A DNA stretch of 64,000 nt from an uncultured Campylobacter sp. (GTDB lineage: Bacteria > Campylobacterota > Campylobacteria > Campylobacterales > Campylobacteraceae). The notes below the pieces were generated by a model. The model did not search any database, was not told the origin of the DNA, and saw nothing but the letters and a program-made list of their open reading frames with translations. The DNA is taken from the NCBI RefSeq assembly GCF_937921625.1, contig NZ_CAKZTI010000028.1, forward strand, positions 25,692 through 89,691. Reading direction: 5' to 3'. Of the stretch, positions 59,924 to 64,000 are shown piece by piece. The translations under genes and the position numbers were made by a program. How positions within the stretch are numbered: the first letter of the stretch is position 1; every line of letters starts with the position of its first letter.

Positions 59924-61191
59924 TGAAAGTAGCGATTTTAGGCGTCGGTACCGTAGGTAGCGAAGTTGCAAATATTTTGATAAAAAACAAAGATATCATC
60001 CTTGCGCGCGCGGGCGTTAGCATAGAGCCAGTAATCGGGCTAGTGCGCGACACGAGTAAAAAGCGCGATGTGCAAATTCCGCTTAGCAGCGACGCTGGGA
60101 GTATCATCGAGCGCGACGACATCGACGTTTTTGTAGAGCTTATGGGTGGGGTAGAAAAGCCCTATGAGATTGTAAGTGAAATTTTAAAGCGTAAAAAGGC
60201 GGTCGTTACCGCAAATAAGGCGCTTTTGGCTTATCATCGCTACAAGCTTCAGACGCTTGCGGGCGATACGCCTTTTGGCTTTGAAGCGAGCGTAGCGGGC
60301 GGAATTCCGATCATAAAAACCCTGCGCGAAGGGCTAAGCGCCAATCGTATCGAAAAGATCATCGGCATCGTAAACGGCACGAGCAACTTCATCCTTACAA
60401 ATATGATGCAAAAAAATGAGAAATTTGAAGACGCGCTAAAGCAAGCTCAAGAGCTCGGATACGCCGAAGCCGATCCTAGCTTCGACATCGGCGGATTTGA
60501 CGCGGCGCATAAGCTCTTGATCTTAGCTAGCATCGCATACGGTGTACACGGAGATCCTGAAGATATCCTAATCGAGGGGATCGAGGAGATCACACAGGAG
60601 GATATATATTTTGCGCGCGAATTTGATTTCATAATCAAGCTGCTTGCGGTAGCTAAGCGCGCGAGCGATAACAAAGTCGAGCTGCGCGTCCATCCAGCGC
60701 TCATTTCAAAGGATCAAATGCTCTCAAAAGTCGATGGCGTAATGAACGGCGTGAGCATCTACGGAGACTGCGTCGGCGAGAGTATGTATTACGGACCGGG
60801 CGCGGGCGGCAGCGCTACGGCAAGCGCGGTTATAAGCGATCTCATCGACATTGCGCGCGATAACAAAAACCCGATGCTCGGATATAAAATTTTGCCGAGC
60901 GAAAATTTTATGCAAATTCTGCCTAGCGAGCAGATCCGCACGAAGTATTATTTCAGGCTGCGCGTGCGCGACGAGAAGGGCGTGCTTGCGAAGCTTACGA
61001 ACATTATGAGTTTAAACGATCTTTCGATCGACAGCTTTTTGCAAAAGCCTAAGCTCAAAACGGATGAGGAAGTGACGCTGTTTTTCACGACGCATACGTG
61101 CTGCGAGAAGGACATAAAGCGCGCTATAAGCGTGATCGGCGGCGAAAATTTTATTACGCAAAAGCCTTTTATGATCAGGATCGAAAGCTAA
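59923..61191 (+). CDS. hom: Homoserine dehydrogenase
   Basis: 422 aa. NAD(P)-binding GVGTVGSEVANIL at the N-terminus, ELMGGVEKPYEIV, the catalytic region EASVAGGIPIIKTLREGL and a C-terminal ACT domain (YYFRLRVRDEKGVLAKLTNI) for feedback control by threonine. The enzyme feeds threonine and methionine synthesis. Overlaps the aminotransferase stop by one base. Confidence 0.95.
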   Translation: MKVAILGVGTVGSEVANILIKNKDIILARAGVSIEPVIGLVRDTSKKRDVQIPLSSDAGSIIERDDIDVFVELMGGVEKPYEIVSEILKRKKAVVTANKALLAYHRYKLQTLAGDTPFGFEASVAGGIPIIKTLREGLSANRIEKIIGIVNGTSNFILTNMMQKNEKFEDALKQAQELGYAEADPSFDIGGFDAAHKLLILASIAYGVHGDPEDILIEGIEEITQEDIYFAREFDFIIKLLAVAKRASDNKVELRVHPALISKDQMLSKVDGVMNGVSIYGDCVGESMYYGPGAGGSATASAVISDLIDIARDNKNPMLGYKILPSENFMQILPSEQIRTKYYFRLRVRDEKGVLAKLTNIMSLNDLSIDSFLQKPKLKTDEEVTLFFTTHTCCEKDIKRAISVIGGENFITQKPFMIRIES

Positions 61192-61192
61192 G

Positions 61193-61531
61193 TTGAGCTT
61201 AAAAGAATACATTTTCGGCTTTGCCTGCGAGGATCGTGCGGCAGAATTTTTACGCGGCGAAGGGTTTGAAATTTTAAAGCGAAATTTTCGCTGCCGCTTC
61301 GGCGAGATCGACATAATCGCGCGCAAGGGCGGAATTTTGCACTTCGTCGAGGTGAAGGCCACGAGCGGCGATTACGCCGCCGCAGAGCGCGTGACCGACG
61401 CCAAGATGGCTAAAATTTTAAAGACGGCGGAATTTTATCTGATGAGCTGCGATACGGACGAGCCGTGGCAGATCGACGTCGTGGAAGTTTATCCAAAGCA
61501 GATAAAATTTATCGCCAACATATCTTTTTAA
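61193..61531 (+). CDS. YraN/UPF0102 nuclease-like protein
   Basis: 112 aa with a TTG start one base after hom. The Holliday-junction-resolvase-like core has AAEFLRGEGFEILKRNFRC, FGEIDIIARK and FVEVKA (the E-D-ExK nuclease pattern). Function in vivo unknown. Same neighbours in C. jejuni (hom-yraN-trxA-trxB). Confidence 0.88.
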   Translation: MSLKEYIFGFACEDRAAEFLRGEGFEILKRNFRCRFGEIDIIARKGGILHFVEVKATSGDYAAAERVTDAKMAKILKTAEFYLMSCDTDEPWQIDVVEVYPKQIKFIANISF

Positions 61532-61566
61532 ATTAGAATTTTTATTATTTATTTAAGATAATAAAC

Positions 61567-61572
61567 TATAAT
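61567..61572 (+). promoter_or_regulatory. -10 box for trxA
   Basis: TATAAT with an AT-rich upstream stretch from 61535, 30 bases before the trxA ATG. Suggests trxA has its own promoter apart from hom. Confidence 0.6.
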
Positions 61573-61601
61573 TCGCGGAATTTTAACACAAGGAGAACAT
61601 T

Positions 61602-61916
61602 ATGGGAAAGTATATAGAGCTTACTTCGGAGAATTTCGACGTTATTAAAGAGGGTGTCGCATTAGTCGATTTTTGGGCACCTTGGTGCGGGCCATGCCGT
61701 ATGATCGCCCCGATCATCGAGGAGCTTGCGAACGATTACGAGGGCAAGGCTAAAATTTGCAAAGTAAATACCGACGAAGCGCAGGATCTTGCGGTGCAGT
61801 TCGGCGTGCGCTCGATCCCAACGATACTATTTTTCAAAGACGGCGAGCTAAAAGCCCAACTCATCGGCGCGCAATCCAAACAGATCATAGCCGACAAACT
61901 AAACTCGCTTCTGTAA
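61602..61916 (+). CDS. trxA: Thioredoxin TrxA
   Basis: 104 aa cytoplasmic disulfide reductant. Active site WAPWCGPCRM and the cis-Pro loop VRSIPTILFF. AAGGAGAA precedes the ATG. Reduced by TrxB encoded next. A hairpin follows the gene. Confidence 0.97.
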   Translation: MGKYIELTSENFDVIKEGVALVDFWAPWCGPCRMIAPIIEELANDYEGKAKICKVNTDEAQDLAVQFGVRSIPTILFFKDGELKAQLIGAQSKQIIADKLNSLL

Positions 61917-61922
61917 ATTTTA

Positions 61923-61943
61923 AAAGGGCGGCTTTCGCCCTTT
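61923..61943 (+). terminator. Intrinsic terminator between trxA and trxB
   Basis: AAAGGGCG (61923-61930) pairs with CGCCCTTT (61936-61943), 5-base loop, followed by CTTCTCTC. Sits seven bases after the trxA stop; probably reduces but need not block readthrough to trxB. Confidence 0.65.
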
Positions 61944-62026
61944 CTTCTCTCACTCATCGTTTTATTAATTAAATTCGTAAATTTAACGCCCGCGGCTTTA
62001 CTTAATAAAATAATTAAGGAGAAAAA

Positions 62027-62971
62027 ATGTTAGATTTAGCAATTATCGGCGGCGGCCCTGCGGGGTTAGCGGCGGGGCTTTATGCTACAAGAGGCGGTTT
62101 AAAGGACGTCGTGATGTTTGAGATGGGGATGCCCGGCGGGCAGATCACCTCAAGCTCCGAGATGGAAAACTACCCGGGCGTCGCTGCGGTGACCGACGGG
62201 ATGAGCTTTATGGCGCCTTGGCAGGAGCAGTGCTTCCGCTTTGGCTTAAAGCATGAGATGGTGCGCGTGCTGCGCGTTTTAAAAGACGGCGATGGAAATT
62301 TTACGATCTATCTCGAGGGCGATCAAACACGACGCGCGCGTGCCGTTATCGTAGCTACGGGCTCTACTCCGCGCCGCGCGGGGATTGAGGGCGAGGATGA
62401 GTTTTTTGGTCGCGGCGTCAGTACCTGCGCGACCTGCGACGGGTTTTTTTACAAGGGAAAAGAGGTTGCCGTCCTCGGCGGCGGCGATACGGCGCTAGAG
62501 GAGGCGCTGTATCTGGCTAAAATTTGCTCTAAAGTCTATCTGATCCACCGCAGGGATGAGTTTCGCGCCGCGCCTTCGACCGTGCAAAAGGTGCGCGAAA
62601 GTGAGAATATCGAGCTCATCACAAATGCGCTCGTAGAGCAGATCAAGGGCGATGCAAGCGGCGTAACGGGCGTCGTCGTGAAGGATAAAACCAGCGGCGC
62701 CGCGCGTGAGCTGCAGCTACCTGGGATCTTCGTATTCGTGGGGCTTGACGTGCGAAACGAGGTGCTAAAGGGCGATGATGGTAAGTTCATTTGCGACATC
62801 ACGCCGGGCGGGCAGGTCGCGGTAAATTTAAAGATGCAAACAAGCGTGCACGGGCTATTTGCGGCGGGCGATATGAGACAGGATGCGCCTAAACAGGTCG
62901 TTTGCGCGGCGGGTGACGGTGCGGTTGCCGCACTTAGCGCGATTGCGTATCTGCAAGGACACGATAAATAA
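62027..62971 (+). CDS. trxB: Thioredoxin reductase TrxB
   Basis: 314 aa flavoenzyme passing electrons from NADPH to thioredoxin. FAD site IIGGGPAGLAAGLYATRGG at the N-terminus, redox pair CATC in STCATCDG, NADPH site GGGDTALEEALYLA, and C-terminal GLFAAGDMRQDAPKQV. AAGGAG site six bases upstream. Monocistronic or driven with trxA. Confidence 0.97.
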   Translation: MLDLAIIGGGPAGLAAGLYATRGGLKDVVMFEMGMPGGQITSSSEMENYPGVAAVTDGMSFMAPWQEQCFRFGLKHEMVRVLRVLKDGDGNFTIYLEGDQTRRARAVIVATGSTPRRAGIEGEDEFFGRGVSTCATCDGFFYKGKEVAVLGGGDTALEEALYLAKICSKVYLIHRRDEFRAAPSTVQKVRESENIELITNALVEQIKGDASGVTGVVVKDKTSGAARELQLPGIFVFVGLDVRNEVLKGDDGKFICDITPGGQVAVNLKMQTSVHGLFAAGDMRQDAPKQVVCAAGDGAVAALSAIAYLQGHDK

Positions 62972-62997
62972 GCTTGTATTCGGCGTAAAATTTCACG

Positions 62998-63032
62998 GCG
63001 CGGCGGGCGAAACTGCTTCCGTCGCGCTTTTT
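62998..63032 (+). terminator. Intrinsic terminator after trxB
   Basis: GCGCGGCGG (62998-63006) pairs with CCGTCGCGC (63019-63027), including one G-U, followed by TTTTT (63028-63032). Strong GC stem with a U-run, 26 bases after the trxB stop. Confidence 0.75.
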
Positions 63033-63191
63033 AAATTTAAAAGCCCGCGTCAAATTTGAATGAAATAATGAAATTTTGACGCAAGGCGGCTCAAATTTAA
63101 AATTTCGTCAAATTGAGCCGCAAAATAATGCTATCGTCTTTTGCGGAAACGCTTCCGAGCCGAAACGTCTTTTAAAAATTCAGATAAAATT

Positions 63192-63971
63192 TTATTGTCT
63201 TTCGTAGAAAGTTGCAAGGGCGTCTTCCGCCGTTTTTCTATTATTAAATGCCGATCTTATCTTAATAACATCATCAATTATATCTTTAGTCACTATAAAT
63301 TTATCCGATAAACTTACGCTCTTATCAGCATTCACGATAAAATTTAATTCGATCTCAGCCTGTGGCGGCAGCTCTGCTGCCCTTCCAAGCTGTAGCCTTA
63401 TTTGGCTAGGCGTTAGCTGCGAATAATAAGCGACGTCTTCTAATGAATCAATAATATTACTCATATAAATCGCAGAAGTTTTTGGTTCACCATCCTTTAG
63501 TATTTCATCTTTTAATTTATCGTCGCAATCAACTGGCTTTTTTTGAAATGAGTAATCTATTTTGCCTCTGTCTTTGAGCTCCTCTTGAAATTTCGTCTCA
63601 TTTATTTTGCAATGTTCATTTGCCAATTTAAGTAAACGCTGTTGTTTATCATCAGATTTATCTTTATAGAAAAGCACGGCACCTCTTAAAGACGTGTTTA
63701 GCATAGCCTCTTTATATTTTTTGTTAAAGGCATCTACATCAACCTTTACTTTCTCCATATCCACGTCGCAAACCATCTTAACCGTCTTTAATCCACCGTT
63801 TTCCTCTTTGCTCCAAGTAATATTTTTGCAGAGTTTCGAGCCCTCGATCGCCGTGCCAATACTCATCGACTTGAAATCAGGCAAAGTGTAGTCTTTCACG
63901 AGCTGTATCTCATCTGCGCCGCATCCTGTTGAAATCAACGTCGCAAGCGCGACACCTAGTGCATATTTCAT
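63192..63971 (-). CDS. Hypothetical lipoprotein
   Basis: 259 aa. Signal peptide with lipobox ISTGC (Cys17). The mature part is acidic/Lys-rich, with Cys in pairs (KLCKNI, MVCDVD, EHCKIN, PVDCDD) that may form disulfides in the periplasm. AAGGAG lies before the ATG. AT-richer than the trxB region. No family recognised and the neighbours are unrelated. Confidence 0.75.
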   Translation of the reverse strand: MKYALGVALATLISTGCGADEIQLVKDYTLPDFKSMSIGTAIEGSKLCKNITWSKEENGGLKTVKMVCDVDMEKVKVDVDAFNKKYKEAMLNTSLRGAVLFYKDKSDDKQQRLLKLANEHCKINETKFQEELKDRGKIDYSFQKKPVDCDDKLKDEILKDGEPKTSAIYMSNIIDSLEDVAYYSQLTPSQIRLQLGRAAELPPQAEIELNFIVNADKSVSLSDKFIVTKDIIDDVIKIRSAFNNRKTAEDALATFYERQ

Positions 63972-64000
63972 CTTTAACTCCTTGAGGTAAATTTTCTAGA

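Noticed and set aside
1..64000. CRISPR arrays, rRNA, insertion sequences, prophage
   Set aside because: No regularly spaced identical repeats of 20-40 bp, no rRNA stretches, and no transposase or phage structural gene was seen.

Overview
The window reads as chromosome of a Campylobacter (Epsilonproteobacteria/Campylobacterota), probably one of the higher-GC oral or gut species (C. gracilis / C. showae / C. rectus type) rather than C. jejuni. The reasons are the gene order (fabZ-lpxA-clpX-mreB-mreC-carB; surA-like/gltX/malic enzyme; miaA to trxB in one block), which matches C. jejuni blocks as I remember them; a Campylobacter-type complex I operon in which nuoE and nuoF are replaced by two small unrelated genes; and the futalosine menaquinone genes mqnA and mqnP. 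The species is inferred, not proven.

Layout. 1-7.4 kb: fabZ (cut by the window edge), lpxA, clpX, mreB, mreC and carB, a tightly packed housekeeping operon. 7.5-15.6 kb: an AT-richer type IC restriction-modification island, hsdM-rhuM-hsdS (split)-prrC-hsdR. 16-24.8 kb: SurA-like chaperone (minus strand), then gltX, malic enzyme, pncB, a lipoprotein, mqnA, gdhA and a DUF4197 protein. 25.2-28.4 kb: an AT-rich minus-strand array of six small genes, one an Imm53-family immunity protein, with no visible toxin. 28.5-32.8 kb (minus): radical SAM HemN-like enzyme, AzlD/AzlC, PiT phosphate transporter. 33-47.7 kb: complete nuoA-N operon. 47.8-63 kb: a hypothetical gene, miaA (minus), mqnP, moaA, queE, queD, rsmE, rpmE, rsmI, rlmB, a RodZ-like protein, an aminotransferase, hom, yraN, trxA and trxB. 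63.2-64 kb: a lipoprotein (minus).

Two stories stand out. First, the restriction island combines three variable elements with a suicide nuclease. hsdS is broken exactly at a G7 tract, and loss of one G would fuse the two target-recognition halves. It carries 12-bp TAEL-coding spacer repeats like those of EcoR124. A C8 tract lies just upstream of hsdM. Between hsdS and hsdR sits a gene very like the tRNA-Lys anticodon nuclease PrrC, with its Arg-Glu-His catalytic triad intact. PrrC is normally held silent by the restriction complex, so a phase-variable partner raises the question of how the toxin stays controlled.

Second, several conserved proteins (NuoI, NuoG, NuoN, QueE) carry unusual in-frame low-complexity Asn/Ser/Lys/Glu-rich inserts or tails. 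At DNA level these are dense arrays of RAATTY hexamers (AAATTC, GAATTC, AAATTT, GAATTT), which also crowd the intergenic gaps. RAATTY is the motif whose methylation marks DNA for natural transformation in C. jejuni. I suggest these inserts are uptake-motif-driven sequence accumulation inside genes; this is a hypothesis.
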